Shown piece after piece: positions 24,562-32,850 of a stretch of 64,000 nucleotides of DNA. The stretch's first letter is position 1, and every line of letters starts with the position of its first letter. This stretch comes from Burkholderiales bacterium. Its GTDB lineage: Bacteria > Pseudomonadota > Gammaproteobacteria > Burkholderiales > Burkholderiaceae_C. The position numbers and the translations under genes were made by a program. The stretch is taken from contig RXJW01000013.1 of assembly GCA_003963005.1 (NCBI GenBank), positions 1 through 64,000 on the forward strand, written 5' to 3'. The notes beneath the pieces were generated by a model. That model ran no database searches. It was not told the DNA's origin and saw nothing but the letters and a program-made list of their open reading frames with translations.

Positions 24562-26589
24562 ATGAGCCTCGCCGACATCCGCGCGGCGCTGACCGCCGAG
24601 ATGTCGGCAACGCCCGAGTACTACGACTTCAAGGTGCTGCACGCCGAGCGTGATGGCGCGCTGTGGCGCGTCACGCTGGCACCCGGGTATGTGTTCGCGG
24701 AGGGGCAGCGGCCAGGTGCCGCGTCGGCACAGGCGCTGCTTGATGACAGCCTGGATGGGTCGGCTGCCTGGTGGGGTGCGCCCAGCAAAGGCGGCGCCAG
24801 CGTGCTGGCCGTGCTGGCGGAAGACGACCAGCTTGTGCTGCAGAACGCCAGCGGCCCGCCGCCGCCCCCCGGACACCTCATCCGGCTCTACCCCACTCGC
24901 TTCTTGAATGCCGTGGCCGACGCCTGGTGGGACACGCCCTGGGCCGAGCGTGCGCTGGCCTGCCTGCCCGACCTCGGCACGCCCAAGCGCTTGGCTGCCG
25001 CGCCGGTCCTGACGGGCGAACCCTTCCGCTGGTTGCGCCCGGCGCAGCGCGCTGCGCTGCGACTGGTGGAACACAGCAGCGCCTTTCTGTGGGGGCCGCC
25101 GGGCACCGGCAAGACCACGACGCTGGGCGTGCTGCTGGCCGAGTACCTGGCGCGCGAGCCCGAGGCTCGTGTGCTGCTCGTGTCCAGCACCAACCAGGCG
25201 GTGGACCAAGCGACCCTCGCGGTCGACAAGGCGCTGCACAAGGGGCGGCGCGAGACCTTGCGAGCCAGCGTGCAGCGCCTGGGCACGCGCTTGGATGCCG
25301 CTGCCTACGCCGAGCGCGAACACCTGCTGCCCACGCAGGACCGCGACCTGATCGCCCGCCTCGCACGCACCGAGGCGTCACGCCCCTCTGCCCGTGATGC
25401 GCAGGCCTTCAAGGCCTGGGCCGACCGCGTGGCGGCCCTGCGCGACGAGCTGCGCAGCGCCTCGCTGAAAGTGCTGCAGTGCTGCCGCCTCGCCGCCATG
25501 ACGACCACCCGCGCCGCCTTCACGCTGAAGACGCTGCGCGAGCTGAGCCCGGAGGGTGCGCCGCCTTTCGACCTGGTGGTGTTCGACGAGGCCAGCCAGG
25601 TCAGCCTGGCCCATGCCCTCGCGCTGATGCCGCTGGGCCGCGCGCGGCTGTTCGCGGGTGACCCGCAGCAGCTCGCACCGGTGCAACGCAGCGAGGACCG
25701 GCTCGCAAGACGCTGGCTCGGCCGCTCCGCGTTCGCCGAAATGCCACGCAGCGGCCCGGCCGTGGCGCTGCTGGACGAGCAGTCGCGCATGGCACCGCCG
25801 ATCGGTGAACTCGTCAGCGAGCTGTTCTACGACGGCACCTTGCGGGTGGCGACCGACGCCCTCGCCTCGCCCGGCTGGCTGCAGGCACGCCAGCGCGCGC
25901 TGGGGGAGCTGCCCGCGCAAACCCATGTTCACCTTCACCGCATCCGGACCGACGGCGGCTGGGTGGCCGCCGAGCGCGGGCCCGTGCGGCGCGAGTCTGC
26001 CGAGGCCATCGCCGACCTGCTGGGCGAGGCGCTGGCCGGCGGCGACTGGCAACCGAACGAACTCATCGTGCTGACCCCGTTTCGCGCCCAGCGAGCGCTG
26101 ATCCGGCAATGCCTGCGGGCGCGAGGGCTGCCGGAGTCGCTGCGGGTCAGCACCGTGCACCGCGCCCAGGGCAGCGAAGCTCCCGTCGTGCTGTTCGACC
26201 CGGCGGACGGCGCCCAGCCCTTTCTGCACGGCGAGGCCGCCCAGCGCCTGCTCAACGTGGCCCTGAGCCGGGCGCAGGCCCAGCTGGTGCTGTTCGTGTC
26301 GGCGGCCGATGCGGCCAGCCCGCTCCTCGCGCCGCTGTTGCGGCGGCTGCGGCTGGCGGGTGACTTGCGGTCCGTGACGCCGCTGCTGGCGCTGGCGCGC
26401 GAGCCCGGCTTCCCGCGCAATGCGCTCGGCCGACGCGTCAGTGCAGGACGGCACCTGGGTGAAGTGGCGCGGGTGAGCGCCGACGGACGTCAGTTCTGGC
26501 TCGTGAATGCACGCACGGGTGCCGAGCAACTGATCGACGCCGAATTCTGGCGCCAGCGCGCGGCCGCTGAGGGCACGCGCGCCGACTGA
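24562..26589 (+). CDS. Superfamily 1 DNA/RNA helicase (UPF1/DNA2-like)
   Basis: 675 residues from ATG 24562 (MSLADIRAALTAEMS). SF1 motifs appear in order: Walker A GPPGTGKTTTLG at ~178, motif II VVFDEASQVS, motif III GDPQQLAPVQRSED, motif IV DEQSRMAPPIGELVSELFY, a conserved LTPFRAQRALIRQCL, motif V STVHRAQGSEAPVVLF and motif VI LLNVALSRAQAQLVLF. The DEAS box and HRAQGSE motif place it with the UPF1/IGHMBP2/DNA2-like SF1B helicases. The N-terminal ~150 residues precede the helicase core and are unassigned. There is no nuclease domain. It is a single gene, ending 7 bp before the convergent ridA-like gene. Substrate unknown. Confidence 0.9.
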   Translation: MSLADIRAALTAEMSATPEYYDFKVLHAERDGALWRVTLAPGYVFAEGQRPGAASAQALLDDSLDGSAAWWGAPSKGGASVLAVLAEDDQLVLQNASGPPPPPGHLIRLYPTRFLNAVADAWWDTPWAERALACLPDLGTPKRLAAAPVLTGEPFRWLRPAQRAALRLVEHSSAFLWGPPGTGKTTTLGVLLAEYLAREPEARVLLVSSTNQAVDQATLAVDKALHKGRRETLRASVQRLGTRLDAAAYAEREHLLPTQDRDLIARLARTEASRPSARDAQAFKAWADRVAALRDELRSASLKVLQCCRLAAMTTTRAAFTLKTLRELSPEGAPPFDLVVFDEASQVSLAHALALMPLGRARLFAGDPQQLAPVQRSEDRLARRWLGRSAFAEMPRSGPAVALLDEQSRMAPPIGELVSELFYDGTLRVATDALASPGWLQARQRALGELPAQTHVHLHRIRTDGGWVAAERGPVRRESAEAIADLLGEALAGGDWQPNELIVLTPFRAQRALIRQCLRARGLPESLRVSTVHRAQGSEAPVVLFDPADGAQPFLHGEAAQRLLNVALSRAQAQLVLFVSAADAASPLLAPLLRRLRLAGDLRSVTPLLALAREPGFPRNALGRRVSAGRHLGEVARVSADGRQFWLVNARTGAEQLIDAEFWRQRAAAEGTRAD

Positions 26590-26596
26590 CCGCGGC

Positions 26597-26956
26597 TCAG
26601 ACGGCGGCGGTGATCAGGATCTCGACCTTCCACTCCGGGCGGGCGAGGCCGGCGATGACGGTCGCGCGCGGCGGCGTGTGGCCGGCCGCCACCCAGGCTT
26701 CCCAGGCGGTGTTCATGCCGGCGAAGTCGGCACGGTCGGCCAGGAAGATCTCGGCACGCAGGATGCGGGTCTTGTCGGTGCCGGCGCGCGCCAGCAGCTT
26801 GTCGATGGCGGCGAGCACCTGGCTCGTCTGGCCGACGATGTCGGCGCTGGTGTCTTCGGGCACCTGACCGGCCAGGTAGGCCACGCCGTTGTGCACGGCC
26901 ATCTCGGACATGCGGGGGCCGACGTCGAAGCGTTCCACGGGGAGGGAGGTGCTCAT
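26597..26956 (-). CDS. RidA-family protein (enamine/imine deaminase type)
   Basis: 119 residues from ATG 26956 ([19 protein letters not shown]). It has the YjgF/YER057c/UK114 fold. [20 protein letters not shown] is characteristic, and the active-site arginine of [10 protein letters not shown] and the glutamate of KVEILITA are both present. RidA proteins hydrolyse reactive enamines/imines produced by PLP enzymes; this sequence belongs to a less studied branch, so activity is inferred. Its ATG overlaps the stop codon of plsY (ATGA), so the pair is translationally coupled. Confidence 0.9.
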   Translation of the reverse strand: MSTSLPVERFDVGPRMSEMAVHNGVAYLAGQVPEDTSADIVGQTSQVLAAIDKLLARAGTDKTRILRAEIFLADRADFAGMNTAWEAWVAAGHTPPRATVIAGLARPEWKVEILITAAV

Positions 26957-27621
26957 GATTTCTTCCGGTGCTTGTGAGGTTGGGAGGGAGCGGCGGCCGG
27001 CGCGGCGCCAGCGGCCTTCTGGCCGAGCTTGCTCTCGGTGCCGGCCATGAGCTTCTTGATGTTGGCCTGGTGGCGCCACACCAGCAGCAGACCCATGATG
27101 ATGAGGGCCACGGCGGTGGGGCCGGCTTCCCAGATCAGCAACTGATACATCGGCGCGAACGCAGCCGACACGATGGCCGCCAGCGACGAATATCGGCTGA
27201 ACCAGGCAATGATGCCCCAGGTGGCGAGCGTCGCCAGGCCCAGCACCGGGTTGAGCGCGAAGATCACGCCCGCCGCGGTGGCGACACCCTTGCCACCCTG
27301 GAAGCGGAAGAACACCGGCCACAGGTGCCCCAGGAAGGCCGCCAGGCCGACGAGGGCGGCCGTGCCTTCGCCGAGGTCGTGGCGCGGGCCCCAGATGGCC
27401 ACGGCCAGCACGGGCAGGTAGCCCTTCAGCGCATCGAAGACGAGGGTCAGGATGGCCGCGGCCTTGTTGCCCGAGCGCAGCACATTGGTGGCGCCGGGGT
27501 TGCCCGAGCCGTAGGAGCGCGGGTCGGACAGGCCCATGGCCCGGCTGACGATGACGGCAAACGACAGCGAGCCGATCAGGTACGCCACGAAGGCGGCAAG
27601 CAGAGGGAGGACGGTTTGCAT
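26953..27621 (-). CDS. plsY: Glycerol-3-phosphate acyltransferase PlsY
   Basis: 222-residue inner-membrane enzyme that moves an acyl group from acyl-phosphate to glycerol-3-phosphate, the first step of phospholipid synthesis in partnership with PlsX. About five membrane spans are seen, beginning [20 protein letters not shown]. The conserved cytoplasmic motifs are all present: [10 protein letters not shown], then [18 protein letters not shown]. The C-terminal ~35 residues are a basic Lys/Ala/His tail (KHRKKS), longer than usual. ridA-like gene overlaps its stop by 4 bp. Confidence 0.95.
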   Translation of the reverse strand: MQTVLPLLAAFVAYLIGSLSFAVIVSRAMGLSDPRSYGSGNPGATNVLRSGNKAAAILTLVFDALKGYLPVLAVAIWGPRHDLGEGTAALVGLAAFLGHLWPVFFRFQGGKGVATAAGVIFALNPVLGLATLATWGIIAWFSRYSSLAAIVSAAFAPMYQLLIWEAGPTAVALIIMGLLLVWRHQANIKKLMAGTESKLGQKAAGAAPAAAPSQPHKHRKKS

Positions 27622-27695
27622 GGGGCGGGATTGTCATGCAGCCCGCCGGGCCGCCGAGCCGGGGCTATCGCCTATCGGCGAGTCGGGCGCCCCGC

Positions 27696-28184
27696 TCAGT
27701 TCGCGCAGGTGACGGGCCGGGCGCCCAGCAGCGTCGTCAGCACCTGCGGCTCGATGCCCACCAGGTAACCCCGCCGCCCGCCATTGATGCAGATGCGCGG
27801 CAGCGCCAGGATCGTGGCCTCCACGAACACCGGCATCGCCTTGCGCACGCCGAACGGCGACGTGCCGCCCACCTGGTAGCCGCTGTGGCGCTGAGCCACG
27901 TCAGGCCTGCAGGGTTCGACCTTCTTGCAAGGGATCTGCCGCGCCAGCTCCTTCAGGCTGACCGTGCGGTCCCCGTGCATCAGCACGATCAGCGGCTCGG
28001 CCTTCTCGTCCTGCATCACGAGTGTCTTGACCACCGCGTGCTCGTCCACGCCCAGTTGCTTGGACGACTCCGCGGTGCCGCCGTGCTCGACGTAGTCGTA
28101 CACATGCTCGGTGAAGGCAACGCCGGCCCGCTTGAGCATCTGCGTGGCGGGCGTTTCGCTGACATGGGAACTCTTCTTGCTCAT
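27696..28184 (-). CDS. ybaK: Cys-tRNA(Pro)/Cys-tRNA(Cys) deacylase YbaK
   Basis: 162 residues from ATG 28184 (MSKKSSHVSETP). It is a YbaK/ProRS-editing domain that hydrolyses Cys mischarged on tRNA-Pro. Typical segments are TPATQMLKRAGVAFTEHVY, VVKTLVMQDEKAEPLIVLMH (with the lysine region of the active site), YQVGGTSPFG and RGYLVGIEP. Length and motifs fit E. coli YbaK closely. It is separated by 74 bp from plsY downstream, and diverges from the DUF2975 gene across an A+T-rich promoter zone. Confidence 0.95.
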   Translation of the reverse strand: MSKKSSHVSETPATQMLKRAGVAFTEHVYDYVEHGGTAESSKQLGVDEHAVVKTLVMQDEKAEPLIVLMHGDRTVSLKELARQIPCKKVEPCRPDVAQRHSGYQVGGTSPFGVRKAMPVFVEATILALPRICINGGRRGYLVGIEPQVLTTLLGARPVTCAN

Positions 28185-28216
28185 GCCCCTCATTCTCGGG
28201 GCAGTGAAGAATTCCG

Positions 28217-28248
28217 TTGGGCAACAACGAATTATTGTTTTACAGTAA
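28217..28248 (+). promoter_or_regulatory. A+T-rich promoter/operator region of the DUF2975-XRE pair
   Basis: A possible -35 TTGGGC (28217-28222) and -10 TACAGT (28241-28246) are 18 bp apart. Two dyads overlap it: AACAA-7nt-TTGTT (28223-28239) and TTACAGTAA (28240-28248). The region stands out as A+T-rich against its surroundings. It may bind the XRE regulator encoded downstream (inference). Confidence 0.4.
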
Positions 28249-28273
28249 GTTTTTCTTGTTTGACGACGCTCGC

Positions 28274-28822
28274 ATGCCCGACTCCTTTTCTGCGGAAGGC
28301 CTCCGCCGCATCCGCCGCCTGTCCTGGATCGTGCGGCTGCTGTGCCTGATCGGGCTCGTCGTCATCGGCACCCTGCCCTTCATCTTCTGGGCCCAGCCGG
28401 AGTGGGTGGCCGACGTGGCCGCCAGCACCTGGAAGCTGAGCAAGCTGCAACTCGATCTCGGCTCGCGCCTGTGGGGCCTGGCCGCCTCGATGGTGCCGAC
28501 CACGGTGAGCCTGTTCGCGCTGTGGCAGATGTGGGCGCTGTTCGGCTGCTTCGCCGAGGGCGAGTTGCTCGCGCTGCGCCCGGCGCTGCACCTGCGCCGG
28601 CTGGGCCTGGGGCTGTGCGCACTGGCCGTGGCACAGCCGCTGGGCCAGACGCTGGCCATCCTGGCCCTCACCTGGGGCAACCCCAAGGGCGAACGGCAGC
28701 TCTGGCTGGGGCTGTCTTCAGACCACTACCTGGCGCTGCTGTTCGGCCTGCTGCTGCTCGCCTTGGCGCAGGTGCTGACCGAGGCCGCCCGCGTGGCTGA
28801 CGAGAACGCCGGGTTCGTCTGA
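28274..28822 (+). CDS. DUF2975 membrane protein
   Basis: 182 residues from ATG 28274 (MPDSFSAEGLRRIRRLSW). It has four hydrophobic segments: ~20-42 (IVRLLCLIGLVVIGTLPFIF), a central one around LAASMVPTTVSLFALW, one around LGLCALAVAQPLGQTLAILA, and a C-terminal one around LALLFGLLLLALAQVL before VLTEAARVADENAGFV. The layout and the ending (…EAARVADEN…) match DUF2975. These proteins are nearly always followed by a small XRE regulator of YozG type, as here 1 bp downstream. Role unknown; the pairing suggests the regulator and membrane protein control each other. Confidence 0.85.
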   Translation: MPDSFSAEGLRRIRRLSWIVRLLCLIGLVVIGTLPFIFWAQPEWVADVAASTWKLSKLQLDLGSRLWGLAASMVPTTVSLFALWQMWALFGCFAEGELLALRPALHLRRLGLGLCALAVAQPLGQTLAILALTWGNPKGERQLWLGLSSDHYLALLFGLLLLALAQVLTEAARVADENAGFV

Positions 28823-28823
28823 C

Positions 28824-29057
28824 ATGCCCATCATCGTCACCCTCGACGTCATGCTCGCCCGGCGCAAGATGCGCTCGCGCGAGCTGGCCGAGCGCGTGGG
28901 CATCACGGAAGCCAACCTGTCGCTGCTCAAGAGCGGCAAGGTGCGCGGCGTTCGCTTCGACACCCTCGCCCGCATCTGCGAGGCCCTGCAATGCCAGCCC
29001 GGCGATCTGCTCGCCTGGGAGCCCGGGCCCGAGCCTGACGACACCTCTTCCCCCTGA
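28824..29057 (+). CDS. Small XRE (Cro/CI, YozG-type) regulator
   Basis: 77 residues. A single helix-turn-helix: MPIIVTLDVMLARRKMRS, then ELAERVGITEANLSLLKSGK and CEALQCQPGDLLAWEP. This is the compact YozG-like form with almost no extra domain, apart from a short acidic Pro/Asp tail. It lies 1 bp after the DUF2975 gene and is certainly co-transcribed with it. The A+T-rich dyads at 28217-28248 are candidate binding sites. Confidence 0.92.
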   Translation: MPIIVTLDVMLARRKMRSRELAERVGITEANLSLLKSGKVRGVRFDTLARICEALQCQPGDLLAWEPGPEPDDTSSP

Positions 29058-29064
29058 CTGCACC

Positions 29065-29817
29065 ATGACCATGACATTGTCTCGTCGCCACTGGCTGCTG
29101 CTGGCCGCGCTCGTCCCCGCACTGACCCTGGCCCAGCCCCCCGAGCCCACCAAGCTGCCCCCCGTCAGCACGGAACTCAAGCGCAACAAGGACGCCCTGC
29201 CGTACAAGCAGATCAACGAGTTCTTGACCAAGCTCGACCGTTACGGCGAGGGCCTGTTCCGCATGGACTTCAAGGTCGACACCGCGCGCACGACGCTGCC
29301 GCTGGACCAACTGCGCATGGTCGTGCGCAGCGATGACGCCGACCACCCCATCTCGTTCGATGCCAAGGGCGGTTTCAAGCTGCCGCTGCTGCCCGAGGCT
29401 GAAGCCAAGAGCGCCGACCTGGCCACCAATGCCCTGCCGGAGCAGAAAGTCTCGATCGCCGGATCGCTTGAGCTCAACACCCGGGCCGACGCCCTGACCA
29501 TGGCCAAGGTGCGCCAGATCGTGCGCGTGGGCTTCAAGCTGCGCGATGAGCTGCTGCCCTGGTACCTGCGCTGGCTCTTCCCGCGCATCGAGGGCGTGGT
29601 CGTCTGCGCGGCCACGCCGGCCTTCGAGCTGGAGTGGCGCGAGAACGGCCAGTTGCTGGGCTTGCCGCTGCCCGTCGGCGAGCGCGACCCGAAGGTCAGG
29701 AAGGGCGTGGCCGGGCGACCCTGCGCGCTGATCACCGGGCAGGAACGCTGGCCCGATGACGCCCGCCTCGTCGCGCCTGCCGACGCCGAGCTGAGCGTCA
29801 AGCTGCAGGGGCAATGA
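29065..29817 (+). CDS. Exported protein of unknown function
   Basis: 250 residues. An N-terminal signal peptide (RRHWLLLAALVPALTLA, cleavage near LAQ, residues 6-23) leads to a soluble, beta-rich mature part. Recognisable local features are KLPPVSTELKRNKDALPYKQ, FRMDFKVD and WYLRWLFPRIEGVVV. Two cysteines (VVCAAT and RPCALI) could form a disulfide. I do not recognise a family. It begins 7 bp after the XRE gene and overlaps the next gene by 4 bp, so the four genes 28274-30482 may be one operon. Confidence 0.75.
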   Translation: MTMTLSRRHWLLLAALVPALTLAQPPEPTKLPPVSTELKRNKDALPYKQINEFLTKLDRYGEGLFRMDFKVDTARTTLPLDQLRMVVRSDDADHPISFDAKGGFKLPLLPEAEAKSADLATNALPEQKVSIAGSLELNTRADALTMAKVRQIVRVGFKLRDELLPWYLRWLFPRIEGVVVCAATPAFELEWRENGQLLGLPLPVGERDPKVRKGVAGRPCALITGQERWPDDARLVAPADAELSVKLQGQ

Positions 29818-30482
29818 CGCTGACGCCAGGCAGCCGATGGCCGGCGCGGGTCGCCGTCGTCGGCCTGCACCTGGCGGTCTTCGCGCTGCTGTGGCAGCAC
29901 CGGCCGCCGCCGCTGCAGGGCCCTCGCGAACGCAGGATCGTCACGCTGCGACTGGTGCCGCTGCCCGACCGCAGGCCGCCGCCCGTGACGTTGCCGGCCC
30001 GAGTGCCGCCACGCGCCGCCCCGCTGCCATCACGCCGGGGAAACGAGCGCGCCCCAGAGGACCTGCCGACCGCAGCGCCACCGCTCCCACCGGCGCCGAC
30101 AGCGGCAGCGGTCACCGCACCCACGCCGCCCGTCGAGCCGTTGCGGGCTCCGCTGCGCCTGACCTTGCCGCCGGGCTACGCCGCGTCCAGCGCCGCCGCG
30201 CGCAACCCGGCCCTCAGCGACCCCCGCAGCAACACGCCGCGGCCTACGCTGGAGGACCGCATCGCCGACGCCACCGGCGGTGCCAGCGAGTGGGTGGAGG
30301 AGAAGACCAGCGACAACCGGCTCCAGTCGGTCGGCGCGTTGGGCGACCGGCGCACCGTCATGCGCCGCGGCGACACCTGCGTCGAGATCATCCGTTCGCG
30401 GATCGCCGAGGTCGATCAGTTCAACGGCAATGTCGCACCGCGTGCGGTGCAGATGGTCGGCAAACCCTACAAGTGCAAATGA
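29814..30482 (+). CDS. Proline-rich, N-terminally anchored envelope protein, function unknown
   Basis: 222 residues in a TonB-like layout: a short cytoplasmic N-tail, a membrane anchor (VAVVGLHLAVFALLW, ~13-27), a ~100-residue Pro/Ala/Arg-rich span that could cross the periplasm, and a compact C-terminal part (~150-222) with LEDRIADATGGASEWVEEK, DTCVEII and GKPYKCK. The two C-terminal cysteines may pair. It is not a real TonB: no YP-x-R signature or typical TonB C-domain. ATGA overlap with the preceding exported protein shows coupled translation; the two probably work together at the envelope. Confidence 0.72.
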   Translation: MTLTPGSRWPARVAVVGLHLAVFALLWQHRPPPLQGPRERRIVTLRLVPLPDRRPPPVTLPARVPPRAAPLPSRRGNERAPEDLPTAAPPLPPAPTAAAVTAPTPPVEPLRAPLRLTLPPGYAASSAAARNPALSDPRSNTPRPTLEDRIADATGGASEWVEEKTSDNRLQSVGALGDRRTVMRRGDTCVEIIRSRIAEVDQFNGNVAPRAVQMVGKPYKCK

Positions 30483-30495
30483 GCGGCAGCCAGGC

Positions 30496-32187
30496 TCAGG
30501 CCGCCGCCGCCCGTTCGAGCTCTCGCAAGCGCAGCACGCGCCGCTGCACCTTGCCCGTCGTCGTCATCGGCAGCGCGTCGATGAACTCGATGTCCTTCGG
30601 GTACTCGTAGGGCGCCAACCGCGCACGCACATGGGCCTGCAAGGCCTCGACGAGGGCATCGGTGGCGTTGTGGCCGTCGGCCAGCACGACATAGGCCTTG
30701 ACGACCGCGCCGCGCTCGGCGTCCGGCTTGGGCACGACAGCAGCGTTGGCGACCGCCGGGTGCTTGAGCAGGCAGTTCTCGATCTCGCCCGGCCCGATGC
30801 GGTAGCCGGCGGCCTTGAAGACGTCATCGGCGCGGCCCTCGTACCAGAGCGTGCCGTCGGGGTCCATGCGGGCCAGGTCGCCGGTGCGGCACCAGCTGTC
30901 AGCCGGGTCGCCGGTGAACTTGGCGCGCGTGGCTGCGTCGTTGTTCCAGTAGCCGAGGAAGAAGACCGGGTCGGGCACACCGTGGCGGTCGCGGGCATGC
31001 ACGGCCACCTCGCCCACCGTGCCGGGCGGGCATTCGCGGCCGTCGTCATCGATGACGGCCACGCGGTGGCCCGGGTAGGCGCGCCCCATGCTGCCCGGCT
31101 TGGCCGGCCACAGGGCCTGGCAGTTGCCGACGACGTAGTTCATCTCGGTCTGACCGAACATCTCGTTCACGGGCACACCGAGGGCATCACGACACCACGT
31201 GAAGACCGCATCGCCGACGGCCTCGCCGGCGCTCATCAGCGCGCGCAGCTTCAACCCATGCCGCTTCGGCCGCGGCTCGGCCTTCATCATGGCCTTGAGC
31301 GCCGTCGGAAAGAGAAAGCTGTGCGTCACGCCGTAGGCCGCCATCAACTCGAAGGCCTTGGCCGCCGAGAAGCGCCCCTGGTAGGCCACGATGGGCCGGC
31401 CAAAAAAGAGCGTGGGCAGCAGGGCGTCCATCAGCCCGCCGGTCCAGGCCCAGTCCGCCGGGCTCCAGAACACGGCGTCGCTGGGGCGGGTCGGGTCGAA
31501 GGGGTCGAAGCCGAACCAGTTCTGGCTCGCCACGAAGCCCGTGAGGTTGCCGATCAACGCCCGCTGCGGGATCAGCGCGCCCTTGGGGTTGCCGGTCGTG
31601 CCGCTGGTGTAGATGAGGATGGCCGGATCGTCGGCCTGCGTCGTGACGGGCCTGAACCGCGCCGCTTCTGCCTGCAGTGCCTCCAGCCAAGGCAGTTCAT
31701 CGCAGTCGACCGGGCATTGCCCGACGACGAGCACGCGCCGCAGCGCCGGGCATTGCGGCTTGACCTCGCGCAGCGCGGGCAGCACCTCGCAGGCTGCAAT
31801 CGCCAGCACGGCCCCGCTGTCCTGCAGTCGGAAGGCCAGGGCCTCGGCACCGAACAGCATCGACAGCGGCATCGCGACCGCCCCGATCTGCTGCAGCGCG
31901 ATGTGGGCCACCGCCGTCTCGAAACGCTGCGGCAGCACGATGGCCACCCGGTGGCCTCGGCGCACGCCCTGGTTCAGCAGTGCGTTGGACAGCCGGTTGG
32001 CGGCGCGCTGCAACTGGCCGTAGCTGTACTGGGCCCGGCACCCGCTCTCGCTGTCGAAGTAGATCGCCGGCGCATTGGGCGTGTCGCGCGCCCAGCGTCC
32101 GCAACAGGCCTCGGCGATGTTGAAGTCCGGTGGCACCTGCCAGCGGAAGGCGGCGTGCAGTGGCTCGTAGCGGTCGTCCAAGGTCAT
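30496..32187 (-). CDS. Acyl-CoA synthetase (AMP-dependent, acetyl/medium-chain acyl-CoA ligase-like)
   Basis: 563 residues from ATG 32187 (MTLDDRYEPLHAAFRW). It is an ANL-superfamily enzyme that activates a carboxylic acid to acyl-AMP and then acyl-CoA. Visible are the P-loop YTSGTTGNPKGAL (A3), FGQTEMNYVVGN (A5), SWCRTGDLARMDPDG (A7), YEGRADDVFKAAGYRIGP (A8 hinge) and the C-terminal catalytic lysine in MTTTGKVQRRVLR (A10). The closest look is to medium-chain (ACSM-type) and propionyl/acetyl ligases. Substrate cannot be fixed from sequence alone. It stands alone, with the GNAT gene 93 bp upstream on the same strand. Confidence 0.9.
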   Translation of the reverse strand: MTLDDRYEPLHAAFRWQVPPDFNIAEACCGRWARDTPNAPAIYFDSESGCRAQYSYGQLQRAANRLSNALLNQGVRRGHRVAIVLPQRFETAVAHIALQQIGAVAMPLSMLFGAEALAFRLQDSGAVLAIAACEVLPALREVKPQCPALRRVLVVGQCPVDCDELPWLEALQAEAARFRPVTTQADDPAILIYTSGTTGNPKGALIPQRALIGNLTGFVASQNWFGFDPFDPTRPSDAVFWSPADWAWTGGLMDALLPTLFFGRPIVAYQGRFSAAKAFELMAAYGVTHSFLFPTALKAMMKAEPRPKRHGLKLRALMSAGEAVGDAVFTWCRDALGVPVNEMFGQTEMNYVVGNCQALWPAKPGSMGRAYPGHRVAVIDDDGRECPPGTVGEVAVHARDRHGVPDPVFFLGYWNNDAATRAKFTGDPADSWCRTGDLARMDPDGTLWYEGRADDVFKAAGYRIGPGEIENCLLKHPAVANAAVVPKPDAERGAVVKAYVVLADGHNATDALVEALQAHVRARLAPYEYPKDIEFIDALPMTTTGKVQRRVLRLRELERAAAA

Positions 32188-32280
32188 GCACCCCGCGGAT
32201 GGGACAAGGGGGCGAATGCTAGCCAGCCCGCTGCGGGCCGGCCTCATGGATTGCCCGGAGCGGCCCCGCGCCGCCCGGTG

Positions 32281-32808
32281 TCAGAGCCCGAGCCAGGCTG
32301 ACGGCGACCACAGGCTGGGCCGGTCGCCATCGGCATAGCGCTCCAGCGCGTCGCCGGTCAGGCGGCAGATGCGCCAGTCAGGCATCACCTCGGCGCCGAG
32401 CTTCTGGTAGAAGCGGATGGCATCCTCGTTCCAGTCGAGCACGGTCCAGTCGAAGCGGCCATAGCCACGCTCACAGGCCGTGCGCGCCAACTCGATCAGC
32501 AGCGCCTTGCCCAGGCCGCTGCGGCGATGTGCCGGGCGGACATACAGGTCCTCCAGGTACAGGCCGGGCTTGGACAGGAAGGTAGAGAAGTTCGTGTAGT
32601 ACAGCGCGAAAGCCACCACCTCGCCCTGCACCTCGCCGACCAGGCATTCCGCGACGGGGTCGTCACCGAACAGATGCGGCTCCAGCTTGGCCGGCGTGAC
32701 TTCCAGCAGATGGGTCAGGTGCTCGAACTCGGCCAGTTCGCTGATGAGTTGGACGATGGCGGGCAGATCGCGCGGCTCGGCGGGTCGGATGTCGTGACGG
32801 AGTGGCAT
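32281..32808 (-). CDS. GNAT acetyltransferase, diamine/thialysine acetyltransferase-like
   Basis: 175 residues from ATG 32808 (MPLRHDIRPAEPRDLP). The segment YYTNFSTFLSKPGLYLEDLY is characteristic of the spermidine/spermine (SSAT)-like branch of GNATs. It is followed by the acetyl-CoA loop RPAHRRSGLGKALL and WNEDAIRFYQKLGAE. The last ~20 residues (WSPSAWLGL) are an added tail. Acetylation of a polyamine, thialysine or similar amine is plausible but unproven. It diverges from the alpha/beta hydrolase gene (42 bp between starts). Confidence 0.88.
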   Translation of the reverse strand: MPLRHDIRPAEPRDLPAIVQLISELAEFEHLTHLLEVTPAKLEPHLFGDDPVAECLVGEVQGEVVAFALYYTNFSTFLSKPGLYLEDLYVRPAHRRSGLGKALLIELARTACERGYGRFDWTVLDWNEDAIRFYQKLGAEVMPDWRICRLTGDALERYADGDRPSLWSPSAWLGL

Positions 32809-32850
32809 AGGTGACATTCTCCGCGGACTGCCCTGTCCTACAGTGCGGAT

